DNA of 64,000 nt, taken from positions 1,325,501 to 1,389,500 of the forward strand of contig NZ_CP043639.1 of assembly GCF_014217605.1 (NCBI RefSeq), written 5' to 3'. This document shows positions 43,887 to 55,579 of this stretch, piece by piece (the first letter of the stretch is position 1; each line of letters starts with the position of its first letter). Made by a program: the position numbers and the translations under genes. The DNA comes from Sphingomonas sp. NBWT7. GTDB lineage: Bacteria > Pseudomonadota > Alphaproteobacteria > Sphingomonadales > Sphingomonadaceae. The notes beneath the pieces were generated by a model. It was not told where the DNA came from. It did not search any database and was given only the letters and a program-made list of their open reading frames with translations.

Positions 43887-46043
43887 TTATCGATCGAATT
43901 CAAGCATGATGGTCGCGAGCGGCGGCAGCGTGACCATTGCCGCGCCGTCGCGTGCCACGACGCCGCCGAGATTGCCGAGCCCCGAGCCCCAGTAATCGTG
44001 CGCGTCGGAATTGAGTATCTCGCGCCAGCGCCCGTCGTGCGGCAGCGGCACGCGATACGGCGCGCGGGCGACCGGCGTCATGTTGCAGATCACCGCGATC
44101 GGCTTCGCATCGGGCGCCTTGCGCAGCCAGACGAACACCGAATTTGCCGCGTCGTCGGCGACGATCCACTCGAAGCCTTCGGGTTCGCAGTCGCGCGCGT
44201 GGAGCGCCGGACGGCTGCGATACAGGCGGTTCAGATCGCGCACGAGCTTGCGCACCCCATCATGCGCGGCGGAATGGCAGAGTTCCCAGTCGAGCGCACG
44301 CTCCTCGCTCCACTCGCGCCGCTGCGCGAACTCCTGCCCCATGAACAGCAGCTTCTTGCCGGGATAGCCCCACATCATCGCATAATAGGCGCGCAGATTG
44401 GCGAATTGTTGCCAATCGTCGCCGCTCATCTTAGCGAGCAGCGAGCCTTTTCCATGCACCACCTCGTCGTGGCTGAGCGGCAGGACGTAATTTTCGCTGA
44501 AGGCGTACATCAGCCCGAAGGTGATGTCCTGGTGATGGTATTTCCGGTGCACCGCATCGGTCGCCATGTACTTCAGCGTGTCGTGCATGAAGCCCATGTT
44601 CCACTTGAAGCCGAAGCCGAGCCCGCCGTCGTACGGCGGGTGCGTCACCCCCGGCCAGGCGGTCGATTCCTCGGCGACGGTGAACACGCCGGGATGCGCG
44701 CCATAGACCGCCGAATTGACCGACTGGAGGAATGCCGCCGCCTCCCAATTCTCCCGGCCGCCCTCCCGGTTGGGGATCCACTCGCCGGGCTTGCGGCTGT
44801 AGTCGCGGTACAGCATCGAGGCGACCGCATCGACGCGCAAGCCGTCGATATGATAGCGCTCGGCCCAGAACAGCGCATTGTTGACGAGGAACGCCGCCAC
44901 CTCGCGCCGCCCGAAATTGTAAATCGCGGTGTTCCAGTCGGGGTGGAACCCGAGCCGCGGATCCTCGTGCTCGTACAGCGCCGTTCCGTCGAAACGGGCC
45001 AAGCCGAAGGCGTCGGTCGGGAAATGCGCCGGCACCCAATCGAGCAGCACGCCGATGCCGGCGCGGTGCGCCCCGTCAACGAACCGCGCGAACCCCTCCA
45101 CGTCGCCGAACCGGGCCGACGGCGCATAGAGACCGGTGGTCTGATACCCCCATGACGGATCGAAGGGATGCTCCGAGATCGGCAGGAATTCGATGTGCGT
45201 GAAGCCCATCTCGACCGCATAGGGGATCAGCCGATCGGCCAGTGCGTCCCACGGCAGGAACCAGCCATCCGCGTCGCGTTGCCACGAACCGGCGTGCACC
45301 TCGTAGATGCTGATCGGTACGCGTCGCGGATCGACCGCCGCCCAGCTGGCGCGGTGTTCGGTATCGCCCCAGATATGCGTCGGCGGACTGGTGGTGACCG
45401 ATGCCGTGCCGGGGCGCAATTCGGTGGCGAAGGCATAAGGATCGGCCTTCAGCGGCTGAAGCTCGCCGTCCGCGCCGACGATCTCGTACTTGTAGTTCTG
45501 CCCCGCCCCGACGTCGGGCAAGAAGATCTCCCAAACGCCGACGTCGCCGCGCCGACGCATGACGTGGCGGCTGCCGTCCCACGCGTTGAAATCGCCCACC
45601 ACCGACACGCGCCGTGCGTTCGGCGCCCATACGGCGAAATGCGTGCCGCGCGCGCCCTCGTGCTCGATCAGATGTGCACCGAGCTTGTCGTGAAGGCGAA
45701 GGTGCGTGCCTTCCGCCATCAGCAGATCGTCGACCGGCCCCAGCACCGGCCCGAAGCTGTAAGGATCGGTGATCCACCACGCCGCTTCGTCGCCAGCGGA
45801 CGCGTGCAGCCGCAGCGGCTGCGGCGCGCCGGCGATCGGCCCCTCGAACACGCCGCGCGGATCGGTCCGAACGAGCTTGCCCAGCAGCGTACCGGTGAGA
45901 TCGTGCGCCGAGACCGATTGCGCGCCGGGGACCAGCGCGCGCGCGAACGTTCCTTCGGGCCCCGCATGCGCGCCGAGCAGCGAAAAGGGATCGTCGTGCC
46001 GCCCGGCGAGAAGCGCCGCGATCGCGTCCTCGGGCGGCTTCAC
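43887..46043 (-). CDS. glgB: 1,4-alpha-glucan branching enzyme
   Basis: A 718-residue GlgB with an N-terminal CBM48 region ([29 protein letters not shown]) and a GH13 catalytic barrel. Conserved regions are [25 protein letters not shown] (nucleophile Asp), [12 protein letters not shown] (acid Glu) and [14 protein letters not shown]. It makes alpha-1,6 branches in glycogen. The GTG at 46043 overlaps the glgP stop by 4 bp (GTGA) and is preferred over an upstream in-frame ATG. Confidence 0.96.
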   Translation of the reverse strand: MKPPEDAIAALLAGRHDDPFSLLGAHAGPEGTFARALVPGAQSVSAHDLTGTLLGKLVRTDPRGVFEGPIAGAPQPLRLHASAGDEAAWWITDPYSFGPVLGPVDDLLMAEGTHLRLHDKLGAHLIEHEGARGTHFAVWAPNARRVSVVGDFNAWDGSRHVMRRRGDVGVWEIFLPDVGAGQNYKYEIVGADGELQPLKADPYAFATELRPGTASVTTSPPTHIWGDTEHRASWAAVDPRRVPISIYEVHAGSWQRDADGWFLPWDALADRLIPYAVEMGFTHIEFLPISEHPFDPSWGYQTTGLYAPSARFGDVEGFARFVDGAHRAGIGVLLDWVPAHFPTDAFGLARFDGTALYEHEDPRLGFHPDWNTAIYNFGRREVAAFLVNNALFWAERYHIDGLRVDAVASMLYRDYSRKPGEWIPNREGGRENWEAAAFLQSVNSAVYGAHPGVFTVAEESTAWPGVTHPPYDGGLGFGFKWNMGFMHDTLKYMATDAVHRKYHHQDITFGLMYAFSENYVLPLSHDEVVHGKGSLLAKMSGDDWQQFANLRAYYAMMWGYPGKKLLFMGQEFAQRREWSEERALDWELCHSAAHDGVRKLVRDLNRLYRSRPALHARDCEPEGFEWIVADDAANSVFVWLRKAPDAKPIAVICNMTPVARAPYRVPLPHDGRWREILNSDAHDYWGSGLGNLGGVVARDGAAMVTLPPLATIMLEFDR

Positions 46044-48472
46044 CCTACGCCCCAGATGTCGCGCGCATATTCGCCGATCGTCCGATCGGACGAGAACCAG
46101 CCCATCTTGGCAACGTTGCGGATCGCTGCCGCCTGCCACGCGGGCCGATCCGCCCAGCGTGCGTCGACATCGCGCTGGGCCGCGGCGTAGCTGTCGAAAT
46201 CGGCGGTGACCATGAACCAGTCACCGTCGTACAGCCCCTGCATCAACCCCTTGTAGCGATCCGGATCGTCGGGCGAGAAGACGCCGGAGGCGATGTTACG
46301 CACCGCCTGCGCAAGCTCGGAACTATCCTCGATCGTGCGCCGTGCGTCATATCCGCTGGCACGCTTGGCGGCGACTTCTTCCGCGGTCAGGCCGAAGATC
46401 ACGATATTGTCAGCACCGACATGATCGCGGATCTCGACGTTGGCGCCGTCGAGCGTACCGATCGTCAGCGCGCCGTTCATCGCGAACTTCATGTTGCCCG
46501 TGCCCGACGCTTCCATCCCCGCCGTCGAAATTTGTTCGGACAGGTCCGCCGCCGGCACGATCCGCTCCGCCAAGCTGACGTTGTAATTGGGCAGAAAGGC
46601 GACCTTCAGCAGCCCACCGACGCTGGGGTCGCCATTGATCCGGCGCGCGACGTCGTTCGCCAGTTTGATGATCAGTTTCGCATTGTGGTAGCTCGAGGCC
46701 GCCTTGCCCGCGAACAGCTTCACCCGCGGCGTCCAGTCACGTTCCGGGTGGCTGCGGATCTGATCGTAGAGCGCCACCGTCTCGATGATGTTGAGCAGCT
46801 GGCGCTTGTATTCGTGGATGCGCTTGATCTGGACGTCGAACAGCGCGTCCGGATCGAGCCGCAGCCCCGTCTCCCCTTTGATATACTGCGTCAATGCCAC
46901 CTTGTTGCAACGTTTCACCGCGGCGAAACGCTCCCGGAAAACAGCATCTTGCGCAAACGGGAGCATCGCCTCGAGCGCCGCGGCATCATCGTGAAAGGCG
47001 GGGCCGATCGCATCCGCAATTAGCGCTGTGAGCCCCGGGTTGCACGCCAGCAGCCAGCGCCGCGGGGTGATGCCGTTGGTCTTGTTGTTGATCCGCTGCG
47101 GGTACAGCCGGTGAAGATCCGAGAAGACGGTCTGCTTCATCAGATCGGTGTGGAGCGCGGCGACGCCGTTGACGCTGTGGCTGCCGACGAACGCCAGATT
47201 GGCCATCCGCACCCGCCGCGCGCCGTTCTCGTCGATCAGGCTGATCGCGCTCACTGCCGCATCGTCGATTCCGTCCGCCTGCCGCGCCTCGCGCAGCACG
47301 GCCGCGTTGATCGCGTAGATCAGCTGCATGTGGCGCGGCAGCAGCCGTTCGAACAGCGGTAGCGGCCAGCTTTCCAGCGCTTCGGGCAGCAGCGTGTGAT
47401 TGGTGTAGCCGAAGGTGCGGCGCGTGATATCCCACGCCTCGTCGAACGCCAGATCGTGATAGTCGATCAGCAGCCTCATCAGCTCCGCCACCGATACGGC
47501 GGGGTGGGTATCATTGAGATGGATCGCTGCCTTTTCGGGCAGCGTGCGAATATCGCCGAAATACTGGACGTGGCGGCGCACGATGTCCTGGATCGAGGCT
47601 GAGGAGAAGAAATACTCCTGCCGCAGCCGCAGCTCCTGCCCCGAGGCTACCGAGTCGCTGGGGTAGAGGACGCGCACCAGCGTCTCGGCGCGCGCCTGCC
47701 CGGCGAGCGCGCCGATATGGTCGCCGGCGTTGAACGCGTCGAGCCGGATCGGATCGAACGCGCGTGCGCTCCACAGCCGCAGCGTGTTGACCCGCTTGCC
47801 GCGCCAGCCGACGACCGGCGTATCATAGGCGACCGCCTCGACCGCCTCGGCCGGCTTCCAGTGCACCAGCCCGTTGTCGCTGCGCGTCACCTCGCCGCCG
47901 AAGCCGACGAAATACGCGCTTTCGCGCCGCTCGAACTCCCACGGATTGCCATGCGCCAGCCACGTCTCGGGCAGCTCGACCTGCCAGCCGTCGTCGATAC
48001 GCTGACGAAACATGCCGTTCACGTAGCGGATGCCGTAGCCGTACGCCGGCAGGTCAAGCGTCGCGAGGCTCTCCATGAAACAGGCCGCGAGCCGCCCGAG
48101 CCCGCCGTTGCCGAGCGCCGCATCGGGCTCGATCTCCTCGATCGCGGCGAGATCGACGCCGAGCGCGCGCAGCGCCTCGCCAACCTCGGCATTGCGGCCA
48201 AGGTTCGACAGCGCATCGCGCAGCAGCCGCCCGATGAGGAATTCGAGGCTGAGGTAATAGACTCGCTTCGCCCCCGCCGCGTGCGCCGCGCGGGTCGACG
48301 CCATCCACTTGTCGATGATCTCGTCGCGCAGCGTCAGGATCGTCGCTTCCAGCCAATCGTGCTGGCGCGCCGCGCGCTCGTCCTTGCCGATACGATGGAT
48401 CAGCGTGTCGACGATACGATTGGCAAGCGCCGAACGGGGCGCGGCGGCGTCGGGTGCAGCGAGGGACGTCAT
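46040..48472 (-). CDS. glgP: glycogen phosphorylase
   Basis: An 810-residue GT35 phosphorylase. [20 protein letters not shown] near residue 115 and the PLP region [20 protein letters not shown] near residue 660 (PLP lysine in NMKF) are diagnostic. It releases glucose-1-P from glycogen. It is the first gene of the operon glgP-glgB-glgC-glgA-pgm. No debranching enzyme (glgX) is present in the operon. Promoter should be in the 61-bp gap to the sufA-like gene or within it. Confidence 0.96.
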   Translation of the reverse strand: MTSLAAPDAAAPRSALANRIVDTLIHRIGKDERAARQHDWLEATILTLRDEIIDKWMASTRAAHAAGAKRVYYLSLEFLIGRLLRDALSNLGRNAEVGEALRALGVDLAAIEEIEPDAALGNGGLGRLAACFMESLATLDLPAYGYGIRYVNGMFRQRIDDGWQVELPETWLAHGNPWEFERRESAYFVGFGGEVTRSDNGLVHWKPAEAVEAVAYDTPVVGWRGKRVNTLRLWSARAFDPIRLDAFNAGDHIGALAGQARAETLVRVLYPSDSVASGQELRLRQEYFFSSASIQDIVRRHVQYFGDIRTLPEKAAIHLNDTHPAVSVAELMRLLIDYHDLAFDEAWDITRRTFGYTNHTLLPEALESWPLPLFERLLPRHMQLIYAINAAVLREARQADGIDDAAVSAISLIDENGARRVRMANLAFVGSHSVNGVAALHTDLMKQTVFSDLHRLYPQRINNKTNGITPRRWLLACNPGLTALIADAIGPAFHDDAAALEAMLPFAQDAVFRERFAAVKRCNKVALTQYIKGETGLRLDPDALFDVQIKRIHEYKRQLLNIIETVALYDQIRSHPERDWTPRVKLFAGKAASSYHNAKLIIKLANDVARRINGDPSVGGLLKVAFLPNYNVSLAERIVPAADLSEQISTAGMEASGTGNMKFAMNGALTIGTLDGANVEIRDHVGADNIVIFGLTAEEVAAKRASGYDARRTIEDSSELAQAVRNIASGVFSPDDPDRYKGLMQGLYDGDWFMVTADFDSYAAAQRDVDARWADRPAWQAAAIRNVAKMGWFSSDRTIGEYARDIWGVG

Positions 48473-48533
48473 CGTGACGGGAGCTTAACGAGGCTCGCCC
48501 GCGAGTCACGCGCCGAACCGCGCGCGCACCGTT

Positions 48534-48887
48534 TTAGACGGTAAAGCTCTCCCCGCAGCCGCACGCGCCCTTCGCATTCGGATTGTTGAATACGAAGCCC
48601 GCGGTGAAATCGTCCTCAACCCAGTCCATCGTCGATCCGATGAGGTACAGGATCGATCCGCCGTCGACGTAGAGCGTGCCGCCGTCGGTCTCGATCTTCT
48701 CGTCGAACGGCTTCGCCTCGGTGACATAGTCGACCGAATAGGCCAGCCCCGAGCAGCCGCGGCGCGGGGTCGACAGCTTGACGCCGATCGCGTCCACCGG
48801 TGCCTTCGCCATCAGCGAGGCGATCCGTGCCTTCGCCGTGTCCGTCAGGATCAGCGCCGCGGGACGTGCACGTACCGTCGTCGCCAT
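48534..48887 (-). CDS. sufA: iron-sulfur cluster carrier, SufA/IscA family
   Basis: A 117-residue A-type carrier with the three conserved Cys: RGCSGLAYSV and GACGCGESF at the end. YVDGGSILYLIGSTMDW and NPNAKG are also typical. It receives Fe-S clusters from SufBCD and passes them to apoproteins. It is the last gene of the suf operon; its start overlaps the sufT-like stop by one base. Confidence 0.92.
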   Translation of the reverse strand: MATTVRARPAALILTDTAKARIASLMAKAPVDAIGVKLSTPRRGCSGLAYSVDYVTEAKPFDEKIETDGGTLYVDGGSILYLIGSTMDWVEDDFTAGFVFNNPNAKGACGCGESFTV

Positions 48888-49357
48888 CACAGCATCCCCA
48901 GTTCGAGCCGCGCCTCGTCGGACATCTTGGCGGGATCCCACGGCGGATCCCACACCAGATTGACGTCCGCGATCGCGATGCCGGGTACCGAGCCAACGCG
49001 AAGCTCGACTTCGGCGGGCATCGATTCGGCGACGGGGCAATGCGGCGTCGTCAGCGTCATGGTGACGACCGCGTGGCCACCGTCGGTCACCTCGACGTTG
49101 TAGATCAGCCCGAGTTCGTAGATGTTCACCGGGATTTCGGGATCGTAGATCTCCTTCAGCGCGTCGATCACCGCCTCATACAGCGCGCCGCCCGGCTCGT
49201 GCGCGTTCTCGCCCAGCGGCTTCTGCGCGAGGAAACCCTCGAGATAATCGCGCTTGCGGGCGAAGGTCTCCGCAGGCGTCTCGACCGCATCCTCGACGCG
49301 CGCGCGCGGCGGCTTCGTCTCGGCGTCCACTTCCTCGACCCGGATCGGCTCGCTCAT
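48887..49357 (-). CDS. sufT: SUF-associated MIP18/DUF59 protein, SufT-like
   Basis: A 156-residue protein with a C-terminal MIP18/DUF59 domain: YDPEIPVNIYELGLIYNVEV and TLTTPHCPVAESMPAEVEL (Cys in the conserved loop). An N-terminal charged extension precedes it. SufT-like proteins help mature Fe-S proteins. The ATG at 49357 (MSEPIRVEEVD) is preferred. 10 bp separates it from sufS. Confidence 0.87.
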   Translation of the reverse strand: MSEPIRVEEVDAETKPPRARVEDAVETPAETFARKRDYLEGFLAQKPLGENAHEPGGALYEAVIDALKEIYDPEIPVNIYELGLIYNVEVTDGGHAVVTMTLTTPHCPVAESMPAEVELRVGSVPGIAIADVNLVWDPPWDPAKMSDEARLELGML

Positions 49358-49367
49358 CCGAATATCC

Positions 49368-50591
49368 CTATCCAAAGATCCGACTCACTCTCTCGATGCC
49401 CCGCGCCAGCGCCTCAACGTCAGCAGGCCCGTTGTAGACGCCGAAGCTCGCCCGGGCGGTCGCCTCGACACCCAGCGTCTCCATCAGCGGCTGCGCGCAA
49501 TGATGGCCGGCACGGATCGCCACCTTCGCCTCGTCCAAGATGGTGCCGATGTCGTGCGGATGCACCCCCTCGATCGCGAACGATACAATCCCCGCGCTGT
49601 CCTCCGGACCGAACAGGCGCACCGAATTGATCGTCGACAGCGCCTCGCGCGTCTGGCGGACCAGCGCGGTCTCATGCGCGTGGATGCGGTCAAGCCCGAT
49701 GCCTTCGACATAATCGATCGCGGCATGGAGGCCGAGTACGCCGACGATATGCGGCGTCCCCGCCTCGAACCGTGTCGGCGGCGGAGCATAGGTTGTTTTT
49801 GCGAACGTCACGCGGTCGATCATCGATCCGCCCCCCTGATAGGGCGGCATCGCGTCGAGCAGCTCGGCCCGGCCCCACAGCACGCCGAGCCCGGTCGGCC
49901 CGTACAGCTTGTGCGCGGAGAAGACGTAGAAATCACAATCCAGATCGACGACGTCGACCGGCAGCCGCGGCACCGCCTGGCACCCGTCGATCAAAATTCT
50001 CGCGCCGACACCATGTGCCAGCCTCGTCGCGCGCTTCGCATCGAGCACCGACCCCAGCACGTTCGACACGTGCGCCAGCGCCACCAGCTTGTGTGCCGGG
50101 GTCAGCATCGCCGCCATCGCGTCCAGATCGATGCGATGATCGGCGGTCAGCGGCACGACATCGATCGCCGCGCCGACCCGCTCGGCCACCATCTGCCAAG
50201 GCACGATATTCGAATGATGCTCCAGCGCAGACAGCAGGATGCGATCGCCGGCCTTGAGCTGCGTTCCTGCCCAGCTGTGCGCGACGAGATTGATCGCCTC
50301 CGTCGCGCCGCGGACGAACACCACTTCCTCTTCCGCGCCGCCGATGAAGCCCGCCACGCGCCGCCGTGCCGCCTCATAGGCCAGCGTCATATCCGCCGAC
50401 CGCTGGTACACGCCGCGGTGGACCGTCGCATAGGTCGCGTCATAGCCGCGCGTGATCGCATCGATCACCGGGCGCGGCTTCTGCGACGTCGCCGCCGTAT
50501 CGAGATACGCCCAGCCCGCCGGGATCGCCGGGAAATCGCCCAGCACGTCGAGCGGACGTGCAGCGTCGAGTATGGTGTCCGCCTGTGTCAC
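49368..50591 (-). CDS. sufS: SufS cysteine desulfurase
   Basis: A 407-residue type II cysteine desulfurase. The PLP lysine is in FSAHKLYGPTGLGVLWG and the catalytic Cys in IRAGHHCAQPLMETL. TAATSQKPRPVIDAI is near the N-terminus. It supplies sulfur to SufB. Its start overlaps the sufD stop by 4 bp. No sufE is seen here; SufU/SufE function may be elsewhere. Confidence 0.94.
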   Translation of the reverse strand: MTQADTILDAARPLDVLGDFPAIPAGWAYLDTAATSQKPRPVIDAITRGYDATYATVHRGVYQRSADMTLAYEAARRRVAGFIGGAEEEVVFVRGATEAINLVAHSWAGTQLKAGDRILLSALEHHSNIVPWQMVAERVGAAIDVVPLTADHRIDLDAMAAMLTPAHKLVALAHVSNVLGSVLDAKRATRLAHGVGARILIDGCQAVPRLPVDVVDLDCDFYVFSAHKLYGPTGLGVLWGRAELLDAMPPYQGGGSMIDRVTFAKTTYAPPPTRFEAGTPHIVGVLGLHAAIDYVEGIGLDRIHAHETALVRQTREALSTINSVRLFGPEDSAGIVSFAIEGVHPHDIGTILDEAKVAIRAGHHCAQPLMETLGVEATARASFGVYNGPADVEALARGIERVSRIFG

Positions 50592-51664
50592 TGCAGCGCC
50601 GCCTCGAGCCAGGCATCGGCATCCGCCTCGAACGCCGCGCGAACCGTCTCGTCCCCGATCCGCCCGAGCGCATCGGCGACGAACGCCCGCGTCAGGATCG
50701 CCTCGGCACGCGCCCGCGGAATGCCGCGGCTCTGCATGTAGAACATCGCGCGCTGGTCAAGCTCACCCACCGTCGCGCCATGCGCGCACTTTACGTCGTC
50801 GGCGAAAATCTCGAGCTCAGGCTTAAGATTCACCGTCGCGGTACGATCGAGCAGCAGCCCGCGCAGGCTCTGCTCGCCGTCGGTCTTCTGCGCATGACGC
50901 GCCACCTCGACCGCCGCGGCCAGGCTCACCTGCGAGCGGTCCGCCGCCACCGCGCGCCATACCTGGCGCGACGCACCGTTGGGCTGCGCGTGATTGACGC
51001 GGACGGCGCATTCCTGGCGCTGCTCGGCGGCGGTCAGCAAGGCGCCGCCATATTCGACGAATGAGCCCTCGCCCGCCATCGTCAGCTGCGCGTCGATCCT
51101 GCTCCCCTGCCCGCCGGCACCCAGGAACGTCGCGACGAGGCTCGCCGCCTCGCCGACCTCCGCCGCCTCGCGCAGCGACACGAAGCCCCCCGTCTGAAGC
51201 AGCCGCACCCCACGCATCAAACGCGCGCCACGACCCAGCCGAGTATGCGTGAAGCGGTTTTGCCAGCCGGCGCCGACGAACGTCTCGATCACCGTCGCGA
51301 CCGCGTCGTCGGACAGCACGATCTCCGCCGGAAGGTGGTTCTCGCCTGCCGTCGCGACGTGAACGATCTGCACCGGATCAGCTGCCGCCGCGGCATCCAA
51401 GCGCAGCGACCAGCCGGCGCCGCGCGCGTGCCGTCCGAGCGCGTGATCGTCGCCGACCAGATCGGAGATCGTCACGCGACCGAGGTCACTGCGCCCGTGA
51501 TCGAGCACGCCATCGACGAACAGCAGGCGCGCGCCCGGAAGGTCAAGAAACTCGGTTTCAGGCGCAGCGATCGGCGCCAGCGCGGCGGCCGCGGTCAGTG
51601 CGCCGAGATCGGCCCAGCGCCATGCCTCGGCGCGGGTCGAGGGAAGATCGAGCAACGCGCTCAT
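50588..51664 (-). CDS. sufD: SufD, Fe-S assembly scaffold subunit
   Basis: A 358-residue SufD of the SufBD beta-helix family: RIDAQLTMAGEGSFVEYGGA, and HARTVGELD-type CAHGATVGELDQRAMFYMQS with the conserved His near the C-terminus. It partners SufB and SufC in the scaffold. It is shorter than E. coli SufD and N-terminally reduced, usual in alphaproteobacteria. Overlaps sufC by one base (TGATG). Confidence 0.92.
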   Translation of the reverse strand: MSALLDLPSTRAEAWRWADLGALTAAAALAPIAAPETEFLDLPGARLLFVDGVLDHGRSDLGRVTISDLVGDDHALGRHARGAGWSLRLDAAAAADPVQIVHVATAGENHLPAEIVLSDDAVATVIETFVGAGWQNRFTHTRLGRGARLMRGVRLLQTGGFVSLREAAEVGEAASLVATFLGAGGQGSRIDAQLTMAGEGSFVEYGGALLTAAEQRQECAVRVNHAQPNGASRQVWRAVAADRSQVSLAAAVEVARHAQKTDGEQSLRGLLLDRTATVNLKPELEIFADDVKCAHGATVGELDQRAMFYMQSRGIPRARAEAILTRAFVADALGRIGDETVRAAFEADADAWLEAALQ

Positions 51665-52413
51665 CAGGCCGCGATCTCCACATAGCCTTCGCGCTCGAGC
51701 TGATGCGCGAGCTCTGCACCGCCCGAGCGGGTGATACGGCCGTCGGCGAGGACGTGGACGAAGTCGGGCTTCACGTAATCGAGCAGCCGCTGATAGTGGG
51801 TGATCAGCAGCACGGCCTTCTCCGGCTTGCGCATGATGCGGTTGATGCCGTCGCCCACGATCCGCAGCGCATCGATGTCGAGGCCGCTGTCGGTCTCGTC
51901 GAGGATCGCGAACTTGGGATCGATGATCCCCATCTGCACCATCTCGTTGCGCTTTTTCTCACCGCCGGAGAAGCCGACGTTTACCGGGCGCTTGAGCATG
52001 TCCTGGTCGAGGCCGAGCGCATCGGCCTGCCCACGCGCGAGCTTCAGGAACTCGCCACCCGACAGCGGCTTCTCACTACGCCCAGCGCGTTGCGCGTTGA
52101 GGCTCTCGCGCAGGAACTGGACGTTCGACACGCCCGGAATCTCGACCGGATACTGGAAGCCAAGGAACAGCCCCGCCGCAGCGCGCTCATGCGGCTCCAG
52201 CTCGAGCAGGTCGACGCCATCGAAGGTGACGCTGCCTTCGGTCACTTCATAACCGGGGCGACCGCCCAGCACATAGCCAAGCGTCGACTTGCCGGCGCCG
52301 TTCGGCCCCATGATCGCGTGAATTTCACCCGCGTTCACGGAGAGGCTGAGGCCCTTCAGGATCGGCTTGCCGTCGATCTCGGCGTGGAGGTTTTCTATTC
52401 TAAGCATAGTCAT
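51664..52413 (-). CDS. sufC: SufC ATPase
   Basis: A 249-residue ABC-type ATPase. Walker A is GPNGAGKSTLGYVL, the signature is FSGGEKKRNEMVQM and Walker B is FAILDETDSGLDIDALRI. It drives SufBD structural changes. Start is either ATG at 52413 or at 52407. The 58-bp gap before it holds a small inverted repeat (GGTCGG/CCGACC). Confidence 0.94.
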   Translation of the reverse strand: MTMLRIENLHAEIDGKPILKGLSLSVNAGEIHAIMGPNGAGKSTLGYVLGGRPGYEVTEGSVTFDGVDLLELEPHERAAAGLFLGFQYPVEIPGVSNVQFLRESLNAQRAGRSEKPLSGGEFLKLARGQADALGLDQDMLKRPVNVGFSGGEKKRNEMVQMGIIDPKFAILDETDSGLDIDALRIVGDGINRIMRKPEKAVLLITHYQRLLDYVKPDFVHVLADGRITRSGGAELAHQLEREGYVEIAA

Positions 52414-52471
52414 TCCGAAATAAAGATGGTCGGAGCGGCCGACCCGAAAAGGTGAGTGAGCGAAGCGCAGG

Positions 52472-53935
<1,464 letters not shown>

Positions 53936-53936
53936 G

Positions 53937-54401
53937 TCAGGCTTCCATTTTCATCATGTTCGGGGCGCGGCCGGCAGCGGCCAAAGGCGACGGCGCGGTC
54001 GCCGCGAGTTGGGTTAAGGCAATGCCGGCGAGCGCGTCGCGCACAGTGCGGTTGACGAGGGACCAGTGCGGGCGAACGAGGCAGGTGCCGTCGAGCGCAC
54101 AGTCATGCCGATCGGTATCGACGCAGGTCGTCAGCGCGATTGGCCCCTCGACCGCCTCGATCACGTCAACGAGGCTGATCGCCGAGGGCGGACGCGACAG
54201 GCGAAAACCGCCGCCGGTACCGCGCGTGCTCTCGATCAGACCCGCCGCGGAAAGGCGACTGACGAGCTTCTGCGCCGTTGGCAGCGGCACGCCGGTCTCC
54301 TGCGCCAAGCTCGTCGCGTTGACGCGCGCCATCCCGCCGCAATGGCGCGCCGCGGCCGTCATCAGGACGATCGCATAGTCGGCAAGGCTGGACAGGCGCA
54401 T
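53937..54401 (-). CDS. Rrf2-family Fe-S regulator of the SUF operon (IscR/SufR-type)
   Basis: A 154-residue Rrf2 protein with a winged helix ([38 protein letters not shown]) and a cluster-binding triad C93, C101 and C107 ([12 protein letters not shown]). It would sense cluster status and repress suf genes. It heads the operon, stops 1 bp before sufB, and its own promoter region holds a perfect inverted repeat. Confidence 0.9.
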   Translation of the reverse strand: MRLSSLADYAIVLMTAAARHCGGMARVNATSLAQETGVPLPTAQKLVSRLSAAGLIESTRGTGGGFRLSRPPSAISLVDVIEAVEGPIALTTCVDTDRHDCALDGTCLVRPHWSLVNRTVRDALAGIALTQLAATAPSPLAAAGRAPNMMKMEA

Positions 54402-54418
54402 GTTGCGAGCGGTTCTCA

Positions 54419-54441
54419 AATCAGACTAAATTCGTCTGATT
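54419..54441. promoter_or_regulatory. palindromic operator upstream of suf regulator
   Basis: Arms AATCAGAC (54419-54426) and GTCTGATT (54434-54441) form a perfect 8-bp inverted repeat with a 7-bp AT-rich spacer, 18 bp upstream of the Rrf2 start. The sequence around GACTAAAT...GTC resembles binding sites of Rrf2-type iron regulators in alphaproteobacteria, so autoregulation is likely. Confidence 0.7.
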
Positions 54442-54479
54442 GGCAGATGGGCGCGCGCGCCAGGGAAATCAACCGGTGA

Positions 54480-55337
54480 TCACGTGTCCGAGATGATCGG
54501 GTGGACCAAGCCGTGAAGCGCGTGCCGCTGGCGGATCGTGAGCTGTGCGAGGAGGGTCGGGCGCTCGCGAAGTTGCCGCGGCGTCATGCCGATAAAGCGC
54601 TTCAGTTCGCGAATGAGGTGAGACTGATCGTAGAACCCCTCCGCAAGCAGCTCGTCGAGCGATGCACTGCCGCTCGCGAGCGCCGACGCGGCGCGCAGCG
54701 CGCGATATTTGCGGGCGAGCACCTTCGGCGGCGCGCCGTATAGCGCGTTGCAGCGGCGCTCGACCTGTCGCCGTGACAGCCCGGTCATTGCGACGAGTTC
54801 GGCCACATCGGGCGATGCGCTACCGGCGAGCCAAGCGTCGATCCGTGCGGCGAATTCGATCGAGCAACGCGCGCCGGACGCGACCGCGCGCCGGACGAAA
54901 TCAGCCGCGATGTCGATCCGCGCGTCGATGCCGTCCACTGCGCGCATCGCCGCCGCAGCATCGGTCACGCCGTCCCCGAGCAAGTCGCACGCGTCGGCCG
55001 CGCGATCGATCATCGCCGACGCCTCGATCCCGAACAGTGCATGCCAGCCCGCCGGCTGCAGCCCCATGCCGACAAGTTCGATCGGCCCATCGGCGCGCGT
55101 TCGGATCGCGCCCGTCGTCGGCCCGATGACGTGCAGCATCGGCGACGACTGGCACCGCCCGTCCGCGAATTCGTAACTCGCCTCCGGCCCGGAGCGCAGC
55201 CGGAGACGCAATTGCGCGTGATCGGCGCGCTCGACATCGTCGAACACGGCAAGATCGGCGCGGAAGTCATAGAATAAGGTGACGTACGGGCGTAGGTCGT
55301 CGGGCGGCACCCGATAATCGAGCTGAACGACATTCAT
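54480..55337 (-). CDS. AraC-family transcriptional regulator
   Basis: A 285-residue AraC protein with an N-terminal effector domain (VVQLDYRVPPDDLRPYVTLF) and a C-terminal double HTH: VAELVAMTGLSRRQVERRCN and LLAEGFYDQSHLIRELKRFI, GMTPRQLRE. The effector and targets are unknown. It lies between the suf operon and pyrD and is divergent from pyrD. Confidence 0.92.
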   Translation of the reverse strand: MNVVQLDYRVPPDDLRPYVTLFYDFRADLAVFDDVERADHAQLRLRLRSGPEASYEFADGRCQSSPMLHVIGPTTGAIRTRADGPIELVGMGLQPAGWHALFGIEASAMIDRAADACDLLGDGVTDAAAAMRAVDGIDARIDIAADFVRRAVASGARCSIEFAARIDAWLAGSASPDVAELVAMTGLSRRQVERRCNALYGAPPKVLARKYRALRAASALASGSASLDELLAEGFYDQSHLIRELKRFIGMTPRQLRERPTLLAQLTIRQRHALHGLVHPIISDT

Positions 55338-55395
55338 AGTTGCGACCCCCCGATCCCGGCGGGAGAATAGCGCTTTGCTGGCAAAGGTGCAAAGC

Positions 55396-55421
55396 GGCCC
55401 GGCCGCCGAAACAGCCGGGCC
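55396..55421. other. GC hairpin between AraC gene and pyrD
   Basis: Arms GGCCCGGC (55396-55403) and GCCGGGCC (55414-55421) pair perfectly with a 10-base loop. It lies in the 242-bp divergent gap. Nothing else was recognised there; the role of the hairpin is unclear. Confidence 0.4.
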
Positions 55422-55579
55422 CTAGGTAAGGACCCGCACGAGCGCGGATCCTTTGGGTCGCGAGCACAATAGGCGCTCAAATGACTCCGATGTATTGTAT
55501 GGAATCGTCGCCGCCTTTTCGAACATCGGCAATCGGCGTCGCGCTTGATTCCCGCCGCACATGTGGCACCGGGAACGCC

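Noticed and set aside
52428..52446. small inverted repeat between sufC and sufB
   Set aside because: Short arms (GGTCGG/CCGACC), no U run, within an operon that must be read through; too weak to call a terminator.
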